Assembly: GCA_946965045.2 (NCBI GenBank)
Contig: OX337229.1
Coordinates: 620,001 to 684,000, forward strand
Origin: Epithemia pelagica
Lineage: Eukaryota > Bacillariophyta > Bacillariophyceae > Surirellales > Surirellaceae
Direction: 5' to 3'
Length of the DNA: 64,000 nucleotides
Position numbers and translations under genes: made by a program. Position 1 is the stretch's first letter; every line of letters begins with the position of its first letter. A model generated the notes under the pieces. It was not told the DNA's origin. It did no database searches and was given only the letters and a program-made list of their open reading frames with translations. Positions 21,075-30,775 of the stretch are shown one piece after another.

Positions 21075-24000
21075 TTACCATCCTTGGTTAAGTTTTCGGC
21101 AGCGTTCGAAGAGGTCACGTGCTTGACACTTTGTAAAGTAATCAGCTCGTTGTTCTTCTGTGCTCACCATGCTGACCTTAGTTCCTCCTGGGTGATCGCC
21201 AACATGTTCCCAAAAGAAATGAAGGTAGGTGTTGAAATGTTTTGTTCTAGGCGTCAACCTTTGTTTTGTTGCAAGATAGAAGGCACCAGAATTATCTTCG
21301 AATACCTCTGAGTAGATTGTAGGCTTTTCGAATGGAAGGTCCAGATTAGTCAATAGTTCCTCTACTACACGTCGGGTAGCTATGACACTACGCATGGCTT
21401 GTGAGAGGGCATGGTACTCGGCTTGGAGAGTACTTAGGGCTACTGACGACTGAAGTTGGGAACGCCAAATTAAAGGGCACCCAGAAAGACTCAGAATATA
21501 TCCTGTACGGGACTTGGCGCTTACAGGATTATCTTGTGGTTCTCGTCCGTGTAGACCGGCGAAATCGGCATCTACATAACAATCCAACTTAAAGTCTTTG
21601 GTAGGGGTGAAAATCGTTCCCTTGTCTTTAGTACGCACTAGGTAGCGGACTATAGTTTTGATTGCTGCTGCGTGAGACTTCTTCGGAGCTGTACTAAATC
21701 TTGCTACTTGACTAACTGCAAAGGCTATGTCGGGTCGCGTGTTAGTGGCCAGGTACAGTAGCATGCCGACAATGGACCTGTATTGCCATTTTTCTTGCAT
21801 AGGTTCACCATCTGGATCACTTCCGAGTGCCAGTTGTGTGGCTGGTGTCCAGTTGGGCTTACAGTCTTGTAGTCCTGTAGCTTCGATTATTTTGTTGATC
21901 AGGCCCTTTTGGGTCATTGTAATTGACTTGGTCTTGTCGTCATGTACAAAATTGATGCCTAAGTAATCAGTGAAGTTTCCTTCTTTTTGCAAAGATAGTC
22001 CTTTCTCTTTCAGCCGTTCAATAAGGTCGTCTACAAGTTTCATTGTAGGGGCACATACACCACAGTCATCTACCCAGAGAAAAATAATTATGTCTTTCTT
22101 GTACAGTAGACATTTATCATGCTTACTCATTTGGAAACCATCTTCCAATAGGGCCTTTACTAGGTGGTCGTACCAAAGTCTTGGTGCGGATGAGAGTCCG
22201 TATAGACTCTTAAGAAGCCTGAGGCACATAGTTCCAGGTGATGATGATCTGAAACCTCTTGGAAGGTGAATCCAGACAGGTTCATGAAGTGTTGCTTGCA
22301 CGAATGCATTGTTGAAATCGATGCAGGCAAGCTCCCATCCTAGAACTAGACTAAGGACAAGCACTATTCGAATTGTGCTCCAATTGACAACAGGAGAGTA
22401 ATTTTCTTCTTCGGTTTCCTGTAGGTCTCCTCGTACACAGTACCTAGCTTTGTATTTTCGTATCTCTCCATCTGGAGAGCGTTTTCTTTTAAAGACCCAT
22501 GTTCCTGGTAGGATTCTTGTAGTTGCCTCGGATTTCGGCACTTCCGTCCATGTTCCTTTTTCTTCTAGTTCCCTAATCTCATTTTCGGCCGCTTCTTTCC
22601 ACCTATCTATGTCGTTATCTCGCATTGCTTCGTCATAGCTCAATGTGTCCGGGTCGGAAATCGACGCTTTCATCATTGAAAGCAGATCGTTAGGCTGATA
22701 GGACGGAGCTAGAGAGGCTAGGTTAGCATCCTGTACATAGCGTTGCGGTGGACGGATAGTTCGTCCGGAGCGTCGGCTAGTTCTGAAAGAACTAGGTGGA
22801 GTCGGTTCCTGAGGAGGTTGTTCCCTCTTAGGAGTGGCAGATTTTAAGGGGGTCATAACAGGGGGTGAAGGAGGATCCTCCTCTGCGATTGGCGTTAAGA
22901 TGGTGTTCTCCCTCTGAGGAAGGGGCGCTGCAACAGGGGTGTGTGGAACTCCCTCTGAGGGCAGTGTCGGTTCCGCTACGGGAGCAGAGTGAGAAGAAAC
23001 AGGAGGCAAAGTGGGAGGAGTGGGTATGGGTAAAGGATCGTCGGGAATGTGCCGATCCATGGATTGATGGATATGATCCAATCGATTTTCATATTTGGAT
23101 CGATGGACCTCATCAGTTGCAGTAGGCGATTCCATATTTTCTTCTGTTTCGTCTTCAGTATATTGATATCGAGATTCTCCGAATAATTGGTCCCATTCAG
23201 TACTAGTGAAATCTGGAACATCCTCAACGGAAGTGGCTATTGTAGAAAACCAATCATCGAATACCACATGGAATTGCGGTGTGATATATCCTGTAGAAGG
23301 GTTTAAAACTAAAGGTACAGTTGTTGCGTGTCGATTACTCAAGCCCATTAGTATACACCGTGTGGAACGTGGCTTCCACCTAGGTAGCTTCTTTCCATCT
23401 GACATAGATTTGTCCAGTACGTAGACAGGGCAGCCCCACACGTGTAAGTCGTGGAACTTTCGCTGCTCCCATCTAGTGCGAGTGAATAAATCATGTGGGC
23501 TTATTCCGGTGGCTGTGTTGGGGACATGGTTACATAAGAAGGTAGCATGGGACACAGCCATGGGCCATAGTGAGGGATCAGCCATTTCTGGCCAATGTAT
23601 AGCGGCGTGTAGCATCATGGTGCGCGCTATAGACATAATTGTTTGTATGGCCCGCTCGGCTATACCGGCGTGATGATGAGCCCCTACTCCAGCAAAGCGA
23701 TATGTTTGAGCAAAAGTTTGTAGGGACTCTGTATATTTGGCAGAGGTGAATGCCGATCCATTATCGGTGAGATACTGAGAGGGCATAACTCCAACGTCTC
23801 TACAAAATAACTCGAAGGAATTTTTAACGTGTAGAGTTTCATGAGTATTTAAGTGGCTCTGAAAGCCAATCCAGGTGTAACCCGAAGCGTGGTCTACGAA
23901 TATTGCTCCACCCATATACATATCCTTAGACGCGGATGAACCCTGAGTATTGAATCTTCTTCCCTTAGTAGAGCATACGAAATGATCGACACTGACACAT

Positions 24001-27000
24001 TGTCCAGGATATAAATTTTCTGCTTTTGTTATCCCCTTGCGATCCTTCACAATGGAACTTGTGGTTCCAGGTGACGGTCTTCGCTTTTGTTTGCCATATT
24101 GGCAGGCTGCACAAAGAGGTAAGTTCGTGAGAGTGGATGCTTTGATGTGGAGTCGACGCTTGTGTTCACTGGTTGCAAGCACTCCGGTTCTCATAACAAA
24201 TTGAACTTTTCGAAACGACAGGTGGCCGAAGCGATTGTGCCAACGTACCAATTCTTGTTGCGCTTCACTTAAATTCATGTTGTGCTGTGACGTTTCTGTA
24301 ATGATGGAGCTGAGAGCGTGTGCGCTTTTCTTTACTTCTTTGTGGTCGTACCCATACGACATGGGCAGGTTGTTGGACGGATTAATGAGAATTGTGATTT
24401 GCGTTCGTTTCTTGTCACCGGGCATTCCTGTAAGCACCATTGTCTTTCCATCTTGGATGATTTTCTCACCGTCGTATGTTTGGAGCAGACTTTGTGTTGA
24501 CAGGAGTCTTGCGTTGGTCTTTGGCACAAGAAAGGCAGGAAGTTTGAGCTGTCTGAGCTTCCCTTCGGTGTCGAGCACAGACCATAAGACAAAACCTCGG
24601 CCTGTTGCCTTCATCCTGTTGGCGATTCCTTTTACATTGAAGTTTGGCAAGGGCTGGATTGTTCCGATGAAGTCTTGAGTCTGGTTTGTGATCGAGATGC
24701 TTGCTCCGCTGTCCCAAATAATTGGATAGGATGCATTGTGTGGCATGGCGCTTCGTAAAGCGAGAGGATCCTGAAGGCAAGCTTGGAGTCCAGCTTGTGT
24801 AATTTGTTCCCATTGGTGGTGTGGTGTGCTCCCCAAGGTCCTGAAGACATCGCAGAGTGTGGGTCCCTCAAGGCACGCTGCAAGAGCGAACATTTCTCGT
24901 TCCTTTGCAGATCGTGTGTTCCTGAAGATGTCGACAGGATTTGTCGACGGGCGGTTATTAGAGTTCCTATTCCGATGATGGTTCATCGGGTTCGATGGAT
25001 GGTTGGCGCGATGGGGGTTCTGATAGCGGTCTATGGGTGTGGTACAGTATGCTTCTTGTGGGTTGCGTCGCTTCTTGGAATGGATTCGTTGTTGACGAAG
25101 TCGTTGTTGCAAGGATGGACGGTTAACCCGTGTCAGTCGAGTCCGCATTCGTGCTCTCTTGGTGACTGGAGCAGGGTGAATTGGTCGGAAAACGGATTTG
25201 CGTTTGCGTTTGGGACCGGCTCGTCGAGGGGACAAAGGTTGGTGTTCTCCCTCTTTCGAGCGATTTGCCCTGCCAGAAAGCAACAATTTACCAACAGACA
25301 CAACAATCAAACGGAGGCAGTGGGAAAGGACACGGCCATTAAGGATGGATCCAACAATCTTGCACCAGAAGGTGTGGAAGAGAAGCGTGTTCCCGAACAA
25401 AGGTGGTGGAGCTTGGCGACGTGGGTGGAGATTGACTCGGAAATGGTTCACAGCGGATGGGCGCTGTGGCTGGGGTGAGAATAAAGAACGGATAGGGGCA
25501 GTGTGTGCCACGCTAGGCGATTCCCAGGGTGCAACCATGAAGGCAGCCAACCAACAGCACAACCAGGTGAAGAAAGCCGGTTGGCACGATGGGTGAATAA
25601 GAACACTCCAAACAAGGGCAGATCCGCCGTAGGTCAAGTCTCGGATTCCCAAGTACAGATGGGTCATTCCCGACCAAATAGACTTAAAACCTGAAATAGT
25701 TGCATTGTTGGCATGTTCCAGAGGGTGAGGAGCAGGTAGGATCCAAAGGATACTGGATAGGACCACAAGAAGGGTCGTGAAGCTAGCCGCAAACATGTGC
25801 CAAGGGAAAGGAGAAATTGTGGTTGTCTCGCCCTGTGTTTGTGCCGACCCGACAGGCGCAGTGTGGTTGCTTACACGTGTAGGGCCACGTGTATCTCCGG
25901 GCGTGGTGTCCGAGAAAGTACTATAAGGTGCATAGTTCATTTCGAACTGATCGAAATCCGGAAAGTCTTTGCTAGGACTGTCACGAGGCGTCTGTGATTG
26001 TGATGGATAGACTGTACTGCTAGATCCATCAGAACGAACACGATCAGGGCAGACCGGCGTCGGGATGTCAGGAGCAAGATCGCCGGCCGCTAAGTCCCAA
26101 GCAAATTCGTGAATGAGAGTCAAAGGTAGACTCCGATTGGAATAGGGTGATCCTTCAACCTGTTCACGTGCATTTGTGTAAATCCATAGTTCTTTAACAA
26201 GCTCGCCTTGGTTGTGTAGCTTGATTTCCAGCTCTCCACGTGTAGCTGGATCAGACTCACGGTTGAATGCAAGGCGTGTTGTCACTAATTCCTCAGTCGC
26301 GTTGGTTAAGAGGACGTCCATTTTGTCTGGATCTTGGTCAAACCCGTGCTTCCCCAGTACATTATGGATCACAGTAATACTGTGGGGGACACACGTGAGG
26401 TATTGGATGATACTGTCACAGAGTGAGACAAAAGGGGACTCGTTGTTCTCGTCGATCTCATCTTCACTTTCCAAATTTTCGTTTGCATCAGTCATCTCTT
26501 CGTCGTCGGAGCTCGAGTCCGAGTCAGCAATCTCAATGAGTGCCATTTTGGCATAGTATTGCGCAAAGGGATTGATGCGTGGGTAAGTGATATCTGTTTC
26601 GTTTGTTGTGTGAGAAGCGTCAGTGGGAACGTATTGTTCTCCAAGATTGCTTGTGTCGACGAACGACGTCGAGGAGAAAGATCGTTCTCCATCAGCTGTG
26701 TCAGCCATGTCTTCTGCTTGCTGTTCCAAAGTCTCACATGCCTTGCTTCTTGAACTGAGATTTACAGAGGGCGGATCTGAGATATTGACTGGTGACGGCG
26801 TTGCGTTGCTTTGATTGAGAAGGGCAACAAATTGTGCATGGTATCCTCGTTCAATTGGTCGATGTTCCATAATGCGAGCCCGAAGAAGGCAAGGTGGCGG
26901 ATCGGATTGAATCTCGAGTCCAGGCCAGACAGGAGCTGGATTTGGGTGGTGTGGGATCCTCGTACCATCCAAATACCATCCAAGGTACCATTCTTCGTTC

Positions 27001-29714
27001 TTTACTCTTTGGTAGGCCTGTGCGATGGTAAGTTTCGGCTCTTGATGTTGCAGAGCGTAAACGGTGTACTGCGCTCTCTCATAACGCATTCCATCTCGTC
27101 TTGCTTTTGCTGCTTCTTCCTCTATGGAGATCCGTGGATCTGTTGCAGGAGGACGTAGTCCTGGTTGAAAGCTTCTTGCCCATTCTTCCAAAGTTCTCAC
27201 AGAAGGACGAGGTTGGAGGATGAGTCGAGGAGGTGAAGTGTGGTCCATCTGGATAGGTGAGATATCTGGTTGCATTGCTGCAGGTTTCCTATCCTCTTGT
27301 TCCTCACCACTTGCAATCTCTCCTCTCTGCAAGTTCTTGAGAGGGGTCATTGAGATATTGTCATCGCTCAAAACCGAGCTGTCCTGTGTCGTATCGAGGA
27401 TCGAGCTCATTGTTGTGTTGTGGGAACGCATATGTGTGTCGTCACTACCAAGGTTGAGTTGAGAGCTGTCAAAGCTCGCTTCGTGTGCAGCTGTGTTTGC
27501 TTCAACAGTTTGGATGGCCATGCTTAGATCCGTGTCCATGTTTTGGTTCTTGCTTGGTGTGTCATACCAGGAGTTGATATCCTCCCATTCGTCGAAATAC
27601 AATGTATTTGCTTCGGCTTCTGTCTCACTACCACATCTCTTTTCACAGCAGTGACAACGTACGAGAGGTGGTAGAGAAGGGAAGGACTCATCGGATGCAA
27701 CAATTGACTCTCCAGACCCAACAATCAACCCCAGAGGAGTTCCTCCCTCTGTTTTCCGTTCTTCGGTGATGTGGTCCACACAACAATTTGTTTCTTCTTG
27801 GTTCTGTGGAGGATCCTTATTTGAATGGGAGGACCATTCCAGGGAGGATGTGTCTGCCGAGTGGTTATCAAAGTTGGGATTGTTGACTGGGTGCTGAATC
27901 ATGTTGGTTCCGTGTACTTCCATGAAGTCGCATTGCATGACAAAGGCGCACAAGTCGAAGTCCTGTGTATTGGTATATCCTTTGTCGTCTTCTTCAAGAG
28001 ACATGCAATCTGGAAGATCTTTCCAGTCGTTGGTATTACAGTCTTGGTCATGACAAGGCACACAACAATCAAACTCCGTTTTCCAAGCGGACACATCAAA
28101 CTCGAGCTTGTGGGCTCGGGATTCCTTGGTGCCGTGCTTGTTTTTCTTGTATCCAACAATATGCTTGGCGGTCCCATGGGTGTCATTCCATCGTTTACAG
28201 ATGGCACACCAATAATACATAACCCCGTCTACGATCATGGATTCAGGTTCATGAGAGGCCGGAGGCACAAGCCGCCACGGATGCACCTTTGAACGGTCAA
28301 CTCGAGTCATATTCTTTTTGTGTTGGGGTTTCTTCTTTCCCCCCTTGTCGCGGTGACCGGTCGAGGGATTGCGTGGTCCAGTGGATGGAGAAGGGGTGGG
28401 ATTATGGCCAGGGGGGTGCTTCAGCGAATTGATGAGGGCATTCAAGCTTGCCTGGGTCATGGCACCCTTATGACCACTACTGCGATTCTGTCGAGGGGAC
28501 GGAGTAGTTTTCGCGATTGCTTTGTTTGCTCCAAACGAGGTAGGTGGCGCTTTGGAGTCAGTGGCATGCTGCTTGGGGCGCCACTCGCCATCCTTGACAC
28601 TAACCAAATATTTTGTGTTTGCTGTTTCAATGATATCGGTATACCACAGCTTTTCTTTTCGCATTTTCAGATCAGCAGTGGTGCGATCCTGGAAGCGAAC
28701 TTCAATGATGGTGTCGTTTAGATTCTTGGCTAAGTACATCAGCTCAAACTTGGGAGTGTCTGGCCACTCGGCACGTAGTATATTGGTCATCAAGCTAGCG
28801 GTCAGGGTGTGATCATACAACCCAGCGGCGATCAGCGGTCGCGCCTTCTGCGAGAAGTCTTTGGTGAGTGCCATTATGTCTTGGCCCGGATATTTTTGAG
28901 GGAGTAATCCTCTCATATCTTTCTTCACCTGTTCCCAGTGTTGCGGTGAGTCATGTGTGACTATTTTCACGAGCACCATAAAAAGCTCGGGGAACGATTT
29001 GACGTCCCGTGCTTGATCCTGCACTTCTCTTCTGAATCCCTTTTCAAGACAGTCGAACAGGAAATCTCGTGCGCTCACATCATTGTTGCGATCATACTGA
29101 TCGTACTGAGTCATTTGCACGTCCATCAACTCCTTGACCTTGCTGGGAGTGTATTTGGGATGTTCAGTCACAATGAAGAGCATTTCGGTGGGATCAAGGG
29201 GATTACGTAAGTACGCGATCGAGTCCATGCCATGCATGACAAGGTGTTGCTCAATATCGTCCTTCAATCGACTAAAGTCTCCTTTCTTTTTGTCAAACTT
29301 GTCTTCAGGTCCTGTCACTCGGTCCTTGAACCGCTTGTCGTTGAAGGTACGTACTTGAAGTGCACGCAAGTATTCTTGTCTTGCGGTTGGGTCTAACCCT
29401 TTCCAATCTGCTTTGGGTTTCCCGCCAGTCCAGATGACAAACTCATCTCGTTTGCTCTGGAAGATGCCGCCGATCTTAGGCTTGGTCGGCTTAAACACAG
29501 TGGGTGGAGCGTCCTCCTCCTCGGTCATGCTTGTTTGTCTTGACTCACCAATCAACCCGTCGGAGTTTTGCAATCTACCGGTTTGTTGGTCGTTGTTGGT
29601 GTCCTCCTCGTTGTTTTCAATCCGCGCCCCTGTAACTCCTGTATCGGTGACAGTGGTTTCTTGCTGGGGTTGTTCGTCGGAATCAAGAGAGGATAGTAAG
29701 TCGAAACTTCCCAC
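21075..29714 (-). CDS. Copia Gag-Pol polyprotein (single frame, 2,879 codons)
   Basis: Residues count from 29714, which is a GTG; the frame is open upstream to a TAG near 29768, and the first ATG is at 29528 (residue 63), so the true start is uncertain. Order: Gag (about 70-450) and a CAIC...H zinc-finger-like stretch near 515; a long low-complexity spacer of about 1,000 residues with two or three hydrophobic segments near 1305-1420 and a very basic stretch near 1500-1600; aspartic protease IIWDSGAS (Asp 1668); integrase zinc region and catalytic D1910, D1984, E2020 (DX73DX35E); reverse transcriptase with LWVDDCG (Asp 2549-2550); RNase H with YVDADFAG (Asp 2715/2717). No stop or frameshift interrupts it, so it may be active. 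Gag and Pol are fused without frameshift, unlike Ty1. Confidence 0.93.
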   Translation of the reverse strand: MGSFDLLSSLDSDEQPQQETTVTDTGVTGARIENNEEDTNNDQQTGRLQNSDGLIGESRQTSMTEEEDAPPTVFKPTKPKIGGIFQSKRDEFVIWTGGKPKADWKGLDPTARQEYLRALQVRTFNDKRFKDRVTGPEDKFDKKKGDFSRLKDDIEQHLVMHGMDSIAYLRNPLDPTEMLFIVTEHPKYTPSKVKELMDVQMTQYDQYDRNNDVSARDFLFDCLEKGFRREVQDQARDVKSFPELFMVLVKIVTHDSPQHWEQVKKDMRGLLPQKYPGQDIMALTKDFSQKARPLIAAGLYDHTLTASLMTNILRAEWPDTPKFELMYLAKNLNDTIIEVRFQDRTTADLKMRKEKLWYTDIIETANTKYLVSVKDGEWRPKQHATDSKAPPTSFGANKAIAKTTPSPRQNRSSGHKGAMTQASLNALINSLKHPPGHNPTPSPSTGPRNPSTGHRDKGGKKKPQHKKNMTRVDRSKVHPWRLVPPASHEPESMIVDGVMYYWCAICKRWNDTHGTAKHIVGYKKNKHGTKESRAHKLEFDVSAWKTEFDCCVPCHDQDCNTNDWKDLPDCMSLEEDDKGYTNTQDFDLCAFVMQCDFMEVHGTNMIQHPVNNPNFDNHSADTSSLEWSSHSNKDPPQNQEETNCCVDHITEERKTEGGTPLGLIVGSGESIVASDESFPSLPPLVRCHCCEKRCGSETEAEANTLYFDEWEDINSWYDTPSKNQNMDTDLSMAIQTVEANTAAHEASFDSSQLNLGSDDTHMRSHNTTMSSILDTTQDSSVLSDDNISMTPLKNLQRGEIASGEEQEDRKPAAMQPDISPIQMDHTSPPRLILQPRPSVRTLEEWARSFQPGLRPPATDPRISIEEEAAKARRDGMRYERAQYTVYALQHQEPKLTIAQAYQRVKNEEWYLGWYLDGTRIPHHPNPAPVWPGLEIQSDPPPCLLRARIMEHRPIERGYHAQFVALLNQSNATPSPVNISDPPSVNLSSRSKACETLEQQAEDMADTADGERSFSSTSFVDTSNLGEQYVPTDASHTTNETDITYPRINPFAQYYAKMALIEIADSDSSSDDEEMTDANENLESEDEIDENNESPFVSLCDSIIQYLTCVPHSITVIHNVLGKHGFDQDPDKMDVLLTNATEELVTTRLAFNRESDPATRGELEIKLHNQGELVKELWIYTNAREQVEGSPYSNRSLPLTLIHEFAWDLAAGDLAPDIPTPVCPDRVRSDGSSSTVYPSQSQTPRDSPSKDFPDFDQFEMNYAPYSTFSDTTPGDTRGPTRVSNHTAPVGSAQTQGETTTISPFPWHMFAASFTTLLVVLSSILWILPAPHPLEHANNATISGFKSIWSGMTHLYLGIRDLTYGGSALVWSVLIHPSCQPAFFTWLCCWLAAFMVAPWESPSVAHTAPIRSLFSPQPQRPSAVNHFRVNLHPRRQAPPPLFGNTLLFHTFWCKIVGSILNGRVLSHCLRLIVVSVGKLLLSGRANRSKEGEHQPLSPRRAGPKRKRKSVFRPIHPAPVTKRARMRTRLTRVNRPSLQQRLRQQRIHSKKRRNPQEAYCTTPIDRYQNPHRANHPSNPMNHHRNRNSNNRPSTNPVDIFRNTRSAKEREMFALAACLEGPTLCDVFRTLGSTPHHQWEQITQAGLQACLQDPLALRSAMPHNASYPIIWDSGASISITNQTQDFIGTIQPLPNFNVKGIANRMKATGRGFVLWSVLDTEGKLRQLKLPAFLVPKTNARLLSTQSLLQTYDGEKIIQDGKTMVLTGMPGDKKRTQITILINPSNNLPMSYGYDHKEVKKSAHALSSIITETSQHNMNLSEAQQELVRWHNRFGHLSFRKVQFVMRTGVLATSEHKRRLHIKASTLTNLPLCAACQYGKQKRRPSPGTTSSIVKDRKGITKAENLYPGQCVSVDHFVCSTKGRRFNTQGSSASKDMYMGGAIFVDHASGYTWIGFQSHLNTHETLHVKNSFELFCRDVGVMPSQYLTDNGSAFTSAKYTESLQTFAQTYRFAGVGAHHHAGIAERAIQTIMSIARTMMLHAAIHWPEMADPSLWPMAVSHATFLCNHVPNTATGISPHDLFTRTRWEQRKFHDLHVWGCPVYVLDKSMSDGKKLPRWKPRSTRCILMGLSNRHATTVPLVLNPSTGYITPQFHVVFDDWFSTIATSVEDVPDFTSTEWDQLFGESRYQYTEDETEENMESPTATDEVHRSKYENRLDHIHQSMDRHIPDDPLPIPTPPTLPPVSSHSAPVAEPTLPSEGVPHTPVAAPLPQRENTILTPIAEEDPPSPPVMTPLKSATPKREQPPQEPTPPSSFRTSRRSGRTIRPPQRYVQDANLASLAPSYQPNDLLSMMKASISDPDTLSYDEAMRDNDIDRWKEAAENEIRELEEKGTWTEVPKSEATTRILPGTWVFKRKRSPDGEIRKYKARYCVRGDLQETEEENYSPVVNWSTIRIVLVLSLVLGWELACIDFNNAFVQATLHEPVWIHLPRGFRSSSPGTMCLRLLKSLYGLSSAPRLWYDHLVKALLEDGFQMSKHDKCLLYKKDIIIFLWVDDCGVCAPTMKLVDDLIERLKEKGLSLQKEGNFTDYLGINFVHDDKTKSITMTQKGLINKIIEATGLQDCKPNWTPATQLALGSDPDGEPMQEKWQYRSIVGMLLYLATNTRPDIAFAVSQVARFSTAPKKSHAAAIKTIVRYLVRTKDKGTIFTPTKDFKLDCYVDADFAGLHGREPQDNPVSAKSRTGYILSLSGCPLIWRSQLQSSVALSTLQAEYHALSQAMRSVIATRRVVEELLTNLDLPFEKPTIYSEVFEDNSGAFYLATKQRLTPRTKHFNTYLHFFWEHVGDHPGGTKVSMVSTEEQRADYFTKCQARDLFERCRKLNQGW

Positions 29715-29909
29715 TCCACTGGAGGAGGTTGGGGAGTCTTGGTCGTCAGCCGTGGTGGAGCTGGAGTCAGGGAGAAGCTAGATAGCTTCAGCGCGCAAAG
29801 CGGTCGGGTGGACGCAATAGTCCACCTGAGCTAGTAGAAGGGACAAGCTCGATGTCTCGTCCTTGGGATCGATCAACAGATAAAAGCGTAGGGTTCGTCA
29901 GCCTCTGTT

Positions 29910-29924
29910 TGGGCTCGATAACCA
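29910..29924 (-). other. Putative primer-binding site
   Basis: Reading minus-strand from the last base of the 5' LTR gives TGGTTATCGAGCCC. The TGG start fits pairing with a tRNA 3' CCA end. It differs from the initiator-Met consensus TGGTATCAGAGC, and I could not name the priming tRNA. Confidence 0.6.
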
Positions 29925-30638
29925 GTTGAAGGTGGGTAGAAAGCTAACTCTAGACGATAGGGTTAGATACAGTAGTTTCTTTAGGTCAACCTATATGCAC
30001 AATAGACGATGGGGCCCTCACCTTCTATCAGCGTAATAGGTCGACTTCTCCGTTACAAAACAAGTTTGGTTATCAAACTGGACGTTTATAAAGAAGTGAG
30101 ATTAAACTAAAGATTGTGTTTTTCATCTTGAGATGGTTTGGCTCCTCTCGGATCGTTCGGCCATCATCCCCCAAAATCTAGTCGTAGATGGGGAACGTAT
30201 TCCTTACTTCAGTGGACAAGTACTATGGAGCTACGATTAGGGACTGATAGAACTTGTTCTACTCCATAGAGGAATGTGTTCCATCTTGGGTTGGATCTCC
30301 TGTTGATGAAGATCAAGTTCTATTCTCGAGGATCACGTTCTTTTCTCGATCCTCGATTTATGTAGCTCTTGCTTCCGAGTGTAGCTCGTCCAGCGTACAT
30401 CTCTTCCGAATAGTAGAGGGCATAGTTATGCTTATCCACAAATTCCTGTTACGGGTCCGTCTGTCCGTTCAACGGCTTACTTCTATTTAAGTACACGTAA
30501 TGAGTCTTAGATACACGTCAAGGTTTGTGTCGCATACAGCGGTTTGTAACAGATGTCTCAAACCTGGACGATAAACTAGGTGTGCTAGCTGGACTAGTTG
30601 ATCGGATACAGACGTTGTAGAATAGCTATGTCTTAACT
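29924..30638 (-). repeat. 5' LTR of the copia element
   Basis: 715 bp, identical by reading to the 3' LTR; it should hold the promoter directing transcription to the left. Confidence 0.95.
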
Positions 30639-30643
30639 ACATG
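30639..30643. repeat. Target-site duplication (right), ACATG
   Basis: Partner of ACATG at 20282-20286. Beyond it, AGCGCTTACCT at 30676-30686 and a CCAGCA...TGCTGG hairpin at 30698-30720 mirror sequences left of the element near 19790-19840. Confidence 0.9.
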
Positions 30644-30775
30644 CAACAGTCACAGAGAACGGTGACCAATAATGTAGCGCTTACCTGCTTACCTTTCCAG
30701 CAACAGAAAATCTCTGCTGGCCGCTTACTTTAACTATTACCGAGTGAGCCCAAGAGGCATGTTGCATCGTTTGCT

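Larger units (their letters stand above)
20287..30638 (-). mobile_element. Complete Ty1/copia LTR retrotransposon, 10,352 bp
   Basis: Two 715-bp LTRs (20287-21001 and 29924-30638) begin AGTTGAAG and end CTTAACT on the plus strand, so the ends are AGTT/AACT rather than TG/CA. They are flanked by ACATG duplications. The coding strand is minus: the 5' LTR is the right copy, a primer-site-like GGTTATCGAGCCC follows it, and a purine tract GAGAGGGAG precedes the left (3') LTR. One open frame covers nearly the whole interior, with order protease, integrase, reverse transcriptase, RNase H, which defines copia. Identical LTRs by my reading imply recent insertion. Confidence 0.95.

Noticed and set aside
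24783-25596. Plus-strand frames inside the copia element as an antisense gene
   Set aside because: They mirror the basic and low-complexity part of the polyprotein and carry no recognisable domain.
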